Positions 44,718 through 53,495 are shown, counted from the stretch's first letter. The stretch is 64,000 nucleotides of DNA from Lutibacter sp. HS1-25 (GCF_004121075.1 NZ_RHLN01000009.1:39191-103190), one strand, 5' to 3'. Numbers and translations: made by a program. Notes: a model not told the origin generated them from the letters alone.

Positions 44718-45102
44718 TTTTTTTTACATAGCCGCTTTAATTTTGCTGCTAACAAATTGTACAAGTAATACAATTATTAGCAAGCCTAAAAATTTAATAC
44801 CCAAAGACAAAATGGTAGATGTTATTACAGACATGCTTTTGGCTTCGGGTGGCGAAAATATTAAAAATATACACATGCAACGTAAAGTAGATTACTTTCC
44901 GTTGGTTTATGAAAAATATCAGATAGATAGCACCCAATTTAAAGAAAGTAATTTTTATTATGTTTCGAGAATAGATGACTTTGAGGAAATTCTTGAAAAA
45001 GTTGACAAACGTTTAAGTAAATTGAGATTGGAAAACGAAACGGCACAAAACATAAAAGATTCCATCAAAAATATTGATCCTGAATTAAAAAAATTGGACT
45101 AA
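44710..45102 (+). CDS. DUF4296 domain-containing lipoprotein
   Basis: This is a small 130-aa lipoprotein of unknown function. The lipobox is ALILLLTNC (Cys about residue 17). The DUF4296 core is seen as PKDKMVDVITDMLLASGG and YFPLVYEKYQIDSTQFKESNFYY, and the C-terminal part is helical. It is translationally coupled to pyrC by an 8-bp overlap, an arrangement I recall from other Flavobacteriaceae. Confidence 0.87.
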   Translation: MRNFFYIAALILLLTNCTSNTIISKPKNLIPKDKMVDVITDMLLASGGENIKNIHMQRKVDYFPLVYEKYQIDSTQFKESNFYYVSRIDDFEEILEKVDKRLSKLRLENETAQNIKDSIKNIDPELKKLD

Positions 45103-45168
45103 TACTATTAATTTTTTAGGATTTAAATTATTGAATTTTGTAAAGGTTAAAAACTAAATCTTGCCAAA

Positions 45169-46851
45169 TTAATTTCCAACAATACCTTTAGGAATGGCAT
45201 CAATTAGCTTTTTGGTGTAGTCTTTATTTGGGTTGGCATAAATGGCATCGGCATCCCCAATTTCTTCAATTTTACCCTTATTCATAACAACCAATTGGTC
45301 TGCCATATATTTTACAACCGCCAAATCGTGTGAAATAAAAATATAGGTAAAACCAAAATCTTTTTTAAGCTGATTTAATAGATTTAAAACTTGTGCTTGC
45401 ACCGAAACATCTAATGCCGAAACCGACTCGTCGCAAATAATTAATTTAGGTTTTAAAGCTATGGTACGCGCAATTCCAATTCGCTGTCTTTGCCCACCCG
45501 AAAATTCGTGCGGATACCTATAAAAATGCTCCTTTGTTAAGCCCACACAGTTTAAAATATCAAAAACATATTGTTTTCTTTCTTCAGCAGAAGCTAAAAT
45601 TCCATGAACTTTCATCGGTTCCATAATGGCTTCACCAACAGGAATTCGAGGATTTAATGACGAAAACGGATCTTGAAATATAATTTGAACCTCTTTTCTA
45701 AAACTTTTCAATTCGCTTTTTGAAAGATTTGTAATGTCTTTTTTACGATAAAAAATAGTGCCTTTTGTAGCTTTTTCAAGATGAAGAATGGTGCGTCCCA
45801 AAGTTGTTTTTCCGCAACCAGATTCGCCTACCAAACCCAAAGTTTCACCTTCAAAAAGTTGAAAAGAAACATTGTCAACCGCCTTCACTTCACTTTTTTT
45901 ACCAAAAAAGAAACTATTATCCGAATTAAAATAAGTCGCTAAATTGTTAACTTCTAACAACGGTTTTTTACTGTAAATTTTTTGATGAAAATCGGTACGT
46001 TCCTCAGTAGTATAAACCTTATTATCAATAGTTTGATCTATAAAATCTTTTACCGTAGGTAATTTTTTTAAACGTTGCGTTAAACTAGGTTTAGAATTAA
46101 TAAGCGCTTTTGTGTAATTGTTTTTTGGCGATATAAATAGCTGCTTTGCATTGCCTTGCTCTACAATTTTACCTTGATACATAACCACAACAGTATCTGC
46201 AATTTCAGATACCAAAGCCAAATCGTGCGTAATAAAAATAATGCTCATTTTGGTTTCTTGTTGCAACTCTTTTAACAACTCAATTATTTCTTTTTGCACC
46301 GTAACATCTAAGGCTGTTGTAGGCTCATCGGCTATTAAAATTTGCGGCTTACAGGCAATTGCCATCGCAATCATAACACGTTGTTTTTGTCCGCCTGAAA
46401 TTTGATGAGGATATTGGTTAAATATCACTTCAGCCCTTGGCAACTTAACTTTGTTAAACAAGTTTATTACTTCATTTTTTGCTGCTGATTTTGAAATATT
46501 TTTATGCTGTAATAAAATTTCAAGCACCTGAAAACCACAAGTTAAACTAGGATTTAAAGAACTCATAGGTTCTTGAAAAATCATTGAAATTTGATTGCCT
46601 CTAATTTTTTGAAATGCTTTTTCTGAAAGATTTGTAAGCTCACTTTTATTAAAAAGAATAGAACCTTCAACTTGAGCATTTTTTGAAAGTAGCCCTAAAA
46701 TAGCTAAAGAAGTAACCGATTTTCCGCTACCAGATTCGCCAACAATTCCTAAAATTTGTTGCTCTTTTAATTCAAAAGAAATGTGATCAACAACGGTTGT
46801 AATTTTGTTGTTTGATTTAAAAGAAATAACTAAATCTTGGACTTTTAACAT
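45169..46851 (-). CDS. Oligopeptide-type ABC transporter ATPase with two fused ATP-binding domains
   Basis: This is a fusion of DppD- and DppF-like ATPases in one 560-aa chain (like E. coli YejF/GsiA), powering peptide or nickel uptake. Domain 1 has Walker A GESGSGKSV and signature ISGGQKQRVMIAMAI; domain 2 (from about residue 295) has GESGCGKTT and FSGGQRQRIGIARTI, with Walker B LIICDESVSALDVSVQ. An oligo/dipeptide C-terminal segment follows domain 1 (LINSKPSLTQRL). No permease or binding-protein gene is adjacent, so it must work with subunits encoded elsewhere. Confidence 0.94.
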   Translation of the reverse strand: MLKVQDLVISFKSNNKITTVVDHISFELKEQQILGIVGESGSGKSVTSLAILGLLSKNAQVEGSILFNKSELTNLSEKAFQKIRGNQISMIFQEPMSSLNPSLTCGFQVLEILLQHKNISKSAAKNEVINLFNKVKLPRAEVIFNQYPHQISGGQKQRVMIAMAIACKPQILIADEPTTALDVTVQKEIIELLKELQQETKMSIIFITHDLALVSEIADTVVVMYQGKIVEQGNAKQLFISPKNNYTKALINSKPSLTQRLKKLPTVKDFIDQTIDNKVYTTEERTDFHQKIYSKKPLLEVNNLATYFNSDNSFFFGKKSEVKAVDNVSFQLFEGETLGLVGESGCGKTTLGRTILHLEKATKGTIFYRKKDITNLSKSELKSFRKEVQIIFQDPFSSLNPRIPVGEAIMEPMKVHGILASAEERKQYVFDILNCVGLTKEHFYRYPHEFSGGQRQRIGIARTIALKPKLIICDESVSALDVSVQAQVLNLLNQLKKDFGFTYIFISHDLAVVKYMADQLVVMNKGKIEEIGDADAIYANPNKDYTKKLIDAIPKGIVGN

Positions 46852-46938
46852 TGTTTTATTTTGATTGATAAAAATACGTTTTTAATGTTAAAAATTTAAG
46901 ACTCACTTGAGCGCAATTGATTATTAATAGTGGTTTTT

Positions 46939-47037
46939 CGTCAATTCGAATGATTTTTGATAGAAAATTATCATCAAAAACAGTTCTCGATACATTTTTT
47001 GTTCCGTTTTACTACACAAAAAACACTCGAACTAACG
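46939..47037 (-). repeat. GTTCGAG-family inverted-repeat element (copy B)
   Basis: On the minus strand it starts CGTTAGTTCGAGTG, runs through a stretch almost identical to copy A (GTAGTAAAACGGAACAAA then ATGTATCGAGAAC), and ends CATTCGAATTGACG. Copies A and B share about the first 55 bp and the outer ends, but differ in the middle. It fills most of the spacer between the ABC ATPase and ppnP genes. Confidence 0.85.
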
Positions 47038-47047
47038 CTTTTAACAA

Positions 47048-47329
47048 TTATTGATATTGGCACAAATAAGAAGTTTGCCCAACAGATTTTACTTTGAATT
47101 TGGTATTTGCTTCCACTTCAAATTTTTCACCGTTTTTGTAACTTTTCCAAATAGTTTCATTTGGTAATTGCGCAATTAATTCGCCTTCAATTACAATCAT
47201 TGTTTCGTGGGTCGAAGTTCCAAATTCGTACTCACCTTCTTCCATAACACCTACAGTAGATTTTCCTGTTGCTGAAGTATATCCTAAAGATTTTACTGTA
47301 GCATTAAAATATTCGTTTGCTGAAATCAT
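47048..47329 (-). CDS. ppnP: Pyrimidine/purine nucleoside phosphorylase PpnP
   Basis: PpnP is a small cupin enzyme that phosphorolyses a broad range of nucleosides. The E. coli-like pattern is clear: NEYFNATVKSLGY, TVGVMEEGEYEFGT, ETMIVIEGELIAQLP and the end TSYLCQYQ. I chose the ATG at 47329 (93 aa), which matches the usual N-terminus (MxxxNEYF). An in-frame TTG at 47353 lies inside a -7 promoter element. It was formerly called YaiE/DUF1255. Confidence 0.93.
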   Translation of the reverse strand: MISANEYFNATVKSLGYTSATGKSTVGVMEEGEYEFGTSTHETMIVIEGELIAQLPNETIWKSYKNGEKFEVEANTKFKVKSVGQTSYLCQYQ

Positions 47330-47350
47330 ATTATTTTTTTGAATTTTACG

Positions 47351-47358
47351 CAAATATA
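47351..47358 (-). promoter_or_regulatory. ppnP promoter -7 element
   Basis: TATATTTG on the minus strand (47358 to 47351) matches TAnnTTTG, 21 bp before the ATG. No TTG is at the proper distance upstream. Confidence 0.55.
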
Positions 47359-47402
47359 TGATTTCAAAAATAAATTAATGAATAATTTTTAATGACGAAT
47401 TT

Positions 47403-47681
47403 TCAATAAAAAATGAATAATAAAAATACAATAACAAGCACTGTTACAAAAACCAAAATTTTTAATTGTTTTATTTTTTCTTTTTTAACCTCATTTTGAA
47501 CTTTTAATTTAAAAATTTCGAGTTCATCTTTTGAAAATTTTGGAAAACTATATGCTGTTTTTATGTTTTTTGTTTTAGCATAATCGTTACCACCTTTAAA
47601 TTTATTACGACGTGCATTTTTTAGAGCTGCATTTTGCTTAACTCTATTTATCATATCATTTACATGACCTCCAAAACTCAT
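47403..47681 (-). CDS. Small conserved flavobacterial protein with C-terminal membrane helix
   Basis: This is a 92-aa protein of unknown function. It starts MSFGGHVNDMINRVKQNAAL, a pattern I recall from many Flavobacteriaceae, continues with a basic region (KNARRNKFKGG) and a Lys/Glu-rich helix, and ends in one hydrophobic helix (ILVFVTVLVIVFLLFIFY). The layout is of a tail-anchored inner-membrane protein with its basic domain in the cytoplasm. It stands alone between ppnP and the flotillin gene. Confidence 0.78.
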   Translation of the reverse strand: MSFGGHVNDMINRVKQNAALKNARRNKFKGGNDYAKTKNIKTAYSFPKFSKDELEIFKLKVQNEVKKEKIKQLKILVFVTVLVIVFLLFIFY

Positions 47682-47784
47682 TATCGTAAAATTGAAGTTA
47701 AAATAAAAATGAGATGCTTTAAAAAGTATAGAAAAACATTATTCTGAACTTTTTTAAACACCTCATTACTTTAATACAGAACAG

Positions 47785-49425
47785 TTATTTTATATCAGAA
47801 TCTTTGGTATTCTCATCAGATATTTCATGTTCAGAAGTCACATTTTCAATATTTTTACCTTTTAAATATTCTGGCAATTCCATACCTGCCATATTAAACA
47901 TTTCTTGTAAAGGTGGTACTGCTTTGTACATTCCTGAAATAAAGTTTGATGTAGATGTTTTACCGTCTTTTCCGTTGCCACCATTTTCCCAAACAGTAAC
48001 TTTGTCTATTTTAATATTTTTAATGGCTTCAGCTTGTGTTTTAACCAATTCAGGTAATTTATCTGCAATTAATAACAATGCTGCATTTTGTGCATTGTCT
48101 CCAGCAGCTTTTACAATTTGATCTAAACCTTGAGCTTGTTTTGTTAAAATTTCAAAAATACCTTTTGCTTCAGCTTCTTTTTTCATAAAGATAGCGTCGG
48201 CTTCACCTTTTGCAATACGTCTAATTTGCTCAGCTTGTGCTTCGGCATCAATTTCAACTTTTTGCTTGTCTATTTTTGCAGGTACAACAATATCAGCTAA
48301 TTGTTCAGCTTCTTTGCGTTTTGCTCTAGCTTCTTCAGCTAATTTTTCTGCCGCATATGCCTCCTCTAATGCTTTTGCTGCTTGCACTTTTTCTGAAGCA
48401 ATGGCACGTTTTGAAGCCTCAGCTTCACGCTCACGTCTTAAAGCGTCAGATTCTGCAATTTCTATTTTCGAAAGGTTTTCACCTTCTATGGCTTTTGCGT
48501 TTGCAGTTGCAGTTTTTATACGTTCAATTTGCAAGGCTTCAGCCTCCCCAATTTTTGCTTTTGCGCGTGCATCAGCCGTTAACACTCTTTCTTTTTGATT
48601 TGCATTTGCTTCACCAATCATTGCAGTCGCTATTTTATCTGCCACTTGTACACGCTCTGTTTGGTTGGCCTCAGCTTCACCAATTTTTGCTTTTGCCAAT
48701 GCATCTGCAACTTTAACACGCTGATCTTGATGCGCTTCCGCTTCACCAATAGATCCATCTCTTACTTTTTGAGCTACAGAAATTTTAGCATCATTAATTG
48801 CTTTTGCAGCAGCTTCTTTTCCTAAAGCTTCAATATAACCAGATTCATCGTGAATATCGGTAATATTTACGTTGATTAATTTTAAACCTACTTTTTTTAA
48901 TTCGGCTTCAACACTATGTGTAATATGTGATAAAAATTGATCTCTATCTGAGTTAATTTCTTCAATATCCATAGATGCAACTACCAAACGCAACTGACCA
49001 AAAATAATTTCTTGGGCTAAATCTTGAACAGCATCTAAGCTTAAACCTAATAAACGTTCAGCAGCGTTTTGCATAACGCTTGGCTCTGTTGAAATACCAA
49101 TGGTAAAGCGCGATGGAACATTAACACGAATATTTTGCTTACTTAATGCATTTGTTAGGTTTACTTCAATAGACATTGGTGTTAAATCTAAAAACTCATA
49201 ATCTTGGATAATTGGCCAAATAAATGAAGCCCCACCGTGAATACATTTAGCAGATTGACCTCCGCCTGTTTTACCGTAAACAACTAAAATTCTGTCAGAC
49301 GGACAGCGTTTGTATCTCCTTATCATAGAAAAGAAGAATACAACAATAATAAAAATGACAGCACCAACTAAGTAAACTAATGTAGGAGCCGATTGAAGTG
49401 GCAATAAAAGGGATAATAAATTCAT
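47785..49425 (-). CDS. Flotillin-family (SPFH domain) membrane scaffold protein
   Basis: This bacterial flotillin organises membrane microdomains. One N-terminal helix is seen (YLVGAVIFIIVVFFFSMI), then the SPFH domain (about residues 40-210: SDRILVVYGKTGGGQSAKCI...NINVTDIHDESGYIEALGKE). A long Ala/Glu-rich coiled coil (about 215-400) contains about four repeats of a ~24-residue unit around the motif KIGEAEAxQxERVxxAD. The length is 546 aa. It pairs with the NfeD-like gene 8 bp upstream, the standard flotillin/NfeD arrangement. Confidence 0.93.
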   Translation of the reverse strand: MNLLSLLLPLQSAPTLVYLVGAVIFIIVVFFFSMIRRYKRCPSDRILVVYGKTGGGQSAKCIHGGASFIWPIIQDYEFLDLTPMSIEVNLTNALSKQNIRVNVPSRFTIGISTEPSVMQNAAERLLGLSLDAVQDLAQEIIFGQLRLVVASMDIEEINSDRDQFLSHITHSVEAELKKVGLKLINVNITDIHDESGYIEALGKEAAAKAINDAKISVAQKVRDGSIGEAEAHQDQRVKVADALAKAKIGEAEANQTERVQVADKIATAMIGEANANQKERVLTADARAKAKIGEAEALQIERIKTATANAKAIEGENLSKIEIAESDALRREREAEASKRAIASEKVQAAKALEEAYAAEKLAEEARAKRKEAEQLADIVVPAKIDKQKVEIDAEAQAEQIRRIAKGEADAIFMKKEAEAKGIFEILTKQAQGLDQIVKAAGDNAQNAALLLIADKLPELVKTQAEAIKNIKIDKVTVWENGGNGKDGKTSTSNFISGMYKAVPPLQEMFNMAGMELPEYLKGKNIENVTSEHEISDENTKDSDIK

Positions 49426-49433
49426 AGTTATTT

Positions 49434-50012
49434 TTATTTAGATAATTTTTCAACAAGTAATATTTCGGCACTAACAATTTCTGTTACTTTTACCATTGAG
49501 CCAGTTTTTAAATCTTCGTCTTCATCAGTTATTGCTTCTAATTCACGCAAGCTACCTTGCACTTTTATTTGCACTTTCCCCATTTTAGAGCGTTTAGCAC
49601 CAATTGGCAAATAAACTTCGCAAATAACACCTACTGCATTTTTTACTTTTAAAGTACCCGATTCGGCTAATTTATGCATCCAATAAAAAAGTAGTGATGT
49701 TAAAAACATCATTATTAAACCTGCAATTACAGAAATTATTATTGTTACGGTTGTAGATAAATTGCTATCTAAACAAGTAATACCTGTCCACCCAAAAATG
49801 GTAAAAAAAGCAACAATTCCTTTAAAAGTAAAAAACTGAAATCCAACACCGCCATCATCGGCTTCAAAATCATTTGCATCAGCTTCCATATCTGTATCAC
49901 CGCCGCCAATAAAAGTAACTATAAAAATGATTAAAAAAATGAAAGACCCAATAAGGGCTATAATCCAATACGTTTGTTCTAAAGTTGACATCTCGTCAAA
50001 AAATTCCATCAT
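49434..50012 (-). CDS. NfeD-like membrane protein with OB-fold domain
   Basis: This is the partner of the flotillin. It has an acidic N-terminus, a first helix (YWIIALIGSFIFLIIFIVTFIG), an acidic loop, two or three further helices (GIVAFFTIFGWTGITCL; TVTIIISVIAGLIMMFLTSL) and a C-terminal OB-fold (VGVICEVYLPIGAKRSKMGK...GSMVKVTEIVSAEILLVEKL). The length is 192 aa. It lacks the ClpP-like protease domain of long NfeD proteins and fits the short membrane form. Confidence 0.87.
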   Translation of the reverse strand: MMEFFDEMSTLEQTYWIIALIGSFIFLIIFIVTFIGGGDTDMEADANDFEADDGGVGFQFFTFKGIVAFFTIFGWTGITCLDSNLSTTVTIIISVIAGLIMMFLTSLLFYWMHKLAESGTLKVKNAVGVICEVYLPIGAKRSKMGKVQIKVQGSLRELEAITDEDEDLKTGSMVKVTEIVSAEILLVEKLSK

Positions 50013-50202
50013 AATTGCAATTATTAAATGAAGATACCGAAGATACTAATTCTTAAAAAAATATAAGATAAAATTATCATTAATTTTTAGTTTCATAACA
50101 ACCAACAATCAACTTTTAGTATTAGGTTTTTTATTTCTGAAAAATATTACGTTAATACCGTTAAAAAACTTTTAAATTTGTTTTTGAAAAAATTATAAGA
50201 TT

Positions 50203-50622
50203 ATGACAAATAAGATAGAATTAAGTTGGAAAGGACAAATGTTATTTGAATCTGTTGCTCCAGAAGGCAATGTAATGATTGATGCTGCTCCAGAAGTTGG
50301 CGGACAAGGAAAAGGATTGCGTCCAAAAGCATTAATGTTAACTTCATTGGCAGGTTGTTCTGCAATGGATGTTGCTTCTTTGTTAAAAAAAATGCGTGCT
50401 GAAGTTGAAGATTTTAAAATTGAAGTTCAGGCTAATTTAACTGAAGAACATCCAAAAATTTACGATAAAGTACACGTTATTTACCGTTTTTACGGAAATG
50501 ATTTTAAAAAAGATAAAATTGAAAAAGCTGTAAAATTATCGGTTGATACTTATTGTGGTGTTATGGAAATGTTTAGAAAATTTGCAACCGTTACTACAGA
50601 AATTGTGTATGTAGAACAGTAA
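50203..50622 (+). CDS. OsmC/Ohr-family protein
   Basis: This is a small peroxide-stress enzyme family member that reduces organic hydroperoxides with a Cys pair. The first Cys lies in LMLTSLAGCSAMDVASLLKK (about residue 52) and the second in VDTYCGVMEMFRK (about residue 119). The length of 139 aa is normal for the YhfA-like branch of OsmC, which is less clearly peroxidatic than Ohr. A -7 TAAATTTG lies at 50173-50180. It is probably a single-gene unit. Confidence 0.9.
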   Translation: MTNKIELSWKGQMLFESVAPEGNVMIDAAPEVGGQGKGLRPKALMLTSLAGCSAMDVASLLKKMRAEVEDFKIEVQANLTEEHPKIYDKVHVIYRFYGNDFKKDKIEKAVKLSVDTYCGVMEMFRKFATVTTEIVYVEQ

Positions 50623-50753
50623 ATTTTAAACAAAAGTAATACGTATTGGGCACAAATATTTCTAGTTATTAGCTAAAAAATATCAAATACAATACAAATA
50701 AAATCCTTCTTATTTAAATTAACTTGAGAAGCGATTCAAAAAAAAGCAATGCT

Positions 50754-52451
50754 ATGCGATGGAAATTAAAACCCGAAACAAATCCTGAGGTTACTGCAAA
50801 TCTTGCTTCAGCATTAGGAATAGAATATACATTGGCTAAATTATTGGTTCAGCGAGGTATAGAAACTTTTGATGAAGCCAAAGCCTTTTTTAGGCCCGAT
50901 TTAAGCAACTTACACGATCCGTATTTAATGAAAGATATGGACAAAGCTGTTGCGCGTATTGAACTGGCAATTGCAAACAACGAAAATATTTTGGTGTATG
51001 GCGATTATGATGTAGACGGAACTACTTCGGTTTCATTAATGAGTTCGTATTTAAAAACCTTACACCCAAACATAGCTACTTATATTCCAGATCGTTATGT
51101 TGAAGGCTATGGAATTTCATATCAAGGAATTGATTTTGCCGATGACAATAATATCACTTTAATTATTGCGCTAGATTGTGGTATAAAAGCCATTGATAAA
51201 GTAGATTATGCTACCAAAAAAGGCATCGATTTTATTATTTGCGACCACCACAGACCGGGAACTGAAATTCCGAATGCAGTAGCTGTTTTAGATCCAAAAC
51301 GTGAAGATTGTGAATATCCTTACAAAGAATTGTGTGGTTGCGGTGTGGGTTTTAAACTAATACAAGCCTTGGCAAATAAAAAAGGCGAAACCATTGAAGA
51401 TTTAATGCCTTATTTAGATTTGGTTTCTATTGCTATTGCAGCAGATATTGTGCCTATTACTGGTGAAAACCGTATTTTAGCCTATTACGGCTTACAGGTA
51501 ATAAATACCAATCCACGAAATGGGATTAAAGCCATGATTCATCAGCTTAATAAAAACGAATTAACCATTACCGATGTGGTGTTTATTATTGCACCAAGAA
51601 TCAATGCTGCTGGCAGAATTAAACATGGTAATTATGCTGTTGAATTGTTAACTGAATTAGATTTTGATGCTGCAGTAAAATTTGCTTCAGAAATAGAAAT
51701 AAACAACAACGATAGAAAAGATTTAGATAAAACCATTACTTATGAAGCTTTACAACAAATTACAGACCATCATGAAGAACAAAAATTTTCAACGGTTGTT
51801 TATGCTGAAACTTGGCATAAAGGTGTTATTGGCATTGTGGCTTCTAGACTGATAGAAACTTATTACCGCCCAACTTTGGTGTTTACAAAAAGTGGCGACA
51901 AATTGGCTGCATCGGCACGATCTGTTAAAGGTTTTGATGTATACAATGCACTTGAAGAATGTGCTGAATTTATTGAACAATTTGGTGGACATAAATATGC
52001 AGCTGGTTTAACTTTGAAGGCTGAAAACTATGAAAACTTTAAAAATAAGTTTGAAGAAGTTGTAAAAAATACTTTACCAGAAGAATTGCGCACACCTGAA
52101 ATTACCATTGATGCTGAAATTAATTTGACCGAAATTACACCAAAATTTTTCAGAATTATGAATCAGTTAGCGCCTTTTGGACCTCAAAATATGCGACCTG
52201 TTTTTATGGCTTCGGGCTTGCGAGACAATGGTTATGGTAAAAAAGTAGGTGATGATGAAACGCACTTAAGACTCAATATTTTTGAAGGTTCTAATAAAGC
52301 TACTTACAATGCAATTGGTTTTGGTATGGGTGATCAGTTTGAATTAATTCAAAATGGAAAAGCTTTTAAAGCTGTTTTTAATATTGATGAAAACCATTGG
52401 AATGGCTACACATCTCTTCAATTGTTGCTAAAAGATTTGAAAGAGGAATAA
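50754..52451 (+). CDS. recJ: Single-stranded-DNA-specific exonuclease RecJ
   Basis: RecJ degrades single-stranded DNA 5' to 3' in recombination and mismatch repair. The DHH motifs are seen: VYGDYDVDGTTSVSLM (about residue 80), ALDCGIKA, ICDHHRPGTEIP, and the DHHA1 region with AGRIKHGNYAVELL and SARSVKGFDVYNALEECAEF followed by GGHKYAAGLTL; a C-terminal OB domain follows. I chose the ATG at 50754 (MRWKLKPE, the usual flavobacterial start; 565 aa) over an in-frame TTG at 50724. Confidence 0.95.
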   Translation: MRWKLKPETNPEVTANLASALGIEYTLAKLLVQRGIETFDEAKAFFRPDLSNLHDPYLMKDMDKAVARIELAIANNENILVYGDYDVDGTTSVSLMSSYLKTLHPNIATYIPDRYVEGYGISYQGIDFADDNNITLIIALDCGIKAIDKVDYATKKGIDFIICDHHRPGTEIPNAVAVLDPKREDCEYPYKELCGCGVGFKLIQALANKKGETIEDLMPYLDLVSIAIAADIVPITGENRILAYYGLQVINTNPRNGIKAMIHQLNKNELTITDVVFIIAPRINAAGRIKHGNYAVELLTELDFDAAVKFASEIEINNNDRKDLDKTITYEALQQITDHHEEQKFSTVVYAETWHKGVIGIVASRLIETYYRPTLVFTKSGDKLAASARSVKGFDVYNALEECAEFIEQFGGHKYAAGLTLKAENYENFKNKFEEVVKNTLPEELRTPEITIDAEINLTEITPKFFRIMNQLAPFGPQNMRPVFMASGLRDNGYGKKVGDDETHLRLNIFEGSNKATYNAIGFGMGDQFELIQNGKAFKAVFNIDENHWNGYTSLQLLLKDLKEE

Positions 52452-52560
52452 AATTTAGTCTAAAGTTGGAAAGTTTTTTAGGGTAATGGTGACAGAGCTT
52501 AACTGAAGTATTTATGTTTTTAGCAACTGTTTTCAACTTTTTTTAACGCAACAAATAACA

Positions 52561-52658
52561 CGCGTTAGGGATTGCAGCGGCATCCTTTTTTACAATGTAA
52601 CGCAGTGAAATTGTAAAAAAGATATAGCGAAAAGCCCGACCCCTTACGGGGAACGCCC
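52561..52658 (+). repeat. 95-bp dispersed hairpin element (copy 3)
   Basis: It is nearly identical to copy 2 (22873-22970) with the same orientation: GTTAGGGATTGCAGCGGCAT, central stem TTTTTTACAAT/ATTGTAAAAAA, GATATAGCG, and an end hairpin CCCC-TTAC-GGGG in which the loop and arms differ from copies 1 and 2 but pairing is kept. It occupies the spacer between recJ and the convergent exonuclease gene. Confidence 0.88.
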
Positions 52659-52756
52659 AAACTACATTAGTCGAAAGTCTGAAAGTTGAAGAAATCTGAA
52701 AGTTTTTAACTATTATAAGCTTTAAACACAATTAAACTTTTTATCAAATACCAAAA

Positions 52757-52780
52757 TTCCCCTTTGGGGTTAGGGGACTT
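52757..52780 (-). repeat. C-run/G-run hairpin element (copy 3)
   Basis: On the plus strand AATTCCCCTTTGGGGTTAGGGG; on the minus strand CCCCTAACCCCAAAGGGGAATT, the same as copy 2 at 12769 minus one base in each run. It touches the 3' end of the exonuclease gene. The rest of the 52452-52778 spacer holds degenerate AAAGTCTGAAAGTT words (52456-52480, 52672-52710). Confidence 0.65.
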
Positions 52781-53495
52781 AAACATGAACAATGCTCAAA
52801 TCATCAATCAACGGCTGATTGTTAAAACGCAATAACAACTGGGCAATGGCAATGGTGTCTTTTTCGCAATAAACAACTATACGCTTGATATTTTTTTCTT
52901 TGTAAAAAACGTCGCCAACCTCGCTGCCACTAATATCGTCTTTTGGTGACGGAATTCCCAAAATAGCTGTTAGTAATTTTAATGAAGTGTAATGCTTATA
53001 ATCGCCAAAACGCCATAAATCCATGGTGTCTAAATGCGCTATTTCCCAAGGTTTTTTACCAAATAAATTTAATTTTTCGGGCAAAGAAACCTGGTTGATA
53101 ATCATTCTACGCGCAATGTAAGGAAAGTCAAATTCTTTGCCATTATGAGCGCATAAAACGTGGTCTGGTTTGTTAAAATGTTTGTCTAATAAAGTTTTAA
53201 AATCGGTTAAAATTTTAGGCTCTTCACCATAAAATGAAGTTACCCTAAATTTACGTTCATTAGAATTGAAATTGATAAAATAACCTACAGAAATACAGAC
53301 AATTTTACCAAATTCGGCCCAAATTCCGGCGCGTTCGTTAAAAGCTTCAGCCGAAACTTCATCTTTGCGTTGGTATTGGGTTTTTGCGGCAAATAATTCT
53401 TGTTTTTCTTGGGTTAGATCTGCAAAATTTTCAAATTCTGGCACAGTTTCTATATCCAAAAAAAGGATTTTCTCAAAGTTAAGTTTCCCGTTCAT
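52779..53495 (-). CDS. 3'-5' exonuclease, PolB-exonuclease-like (DEDDy)
   Basis: This is a stand-alone DnaQ-superfamily 3'-5' exonuclease related to the proofreading domain of family B polymerases. The Exo I motif is FLDIETVPEFENF (about residue 13), Exo II is in LCAHNGKEFDFPYIARRM, and Exo III is in YCEKDTIAIAQLLLRF. The length is 238 aa; no polymerase domain is present. It is convergent with recJ. It may trim DNA ends in repair. Confidence 0.88.
   Translation of the reverse strand: MNGKLNFEKILFLDIETVPEFENFADLTQEKQELFAAKTQYQRKDEVSAEAFNERAGIWAEFGKIVCISVGYFINFNSNERKFRVTSFYGEEPKILTDFKTLLDKHFNKPDHVLCAHNGKEFDFPYIARRMIINQVSLPEKLNLFGKKPWEIAHLDTMDLWRFGDYKHYTSLKLLTAILGIPSPKDDISGSEVGDVFYKEKNIKRIVVYCEKDTIAIAQLLLRFNNQPLIDDLSIVHV

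Noticed and set aside
48266..48825. Long plus-strand ORFs opposite the flotillin gene
   Set aside because: They are mirror frames of the Ala/Glu-rich coiled coil; composition of the repeat keeps several frames open. No homology pattern is visible.
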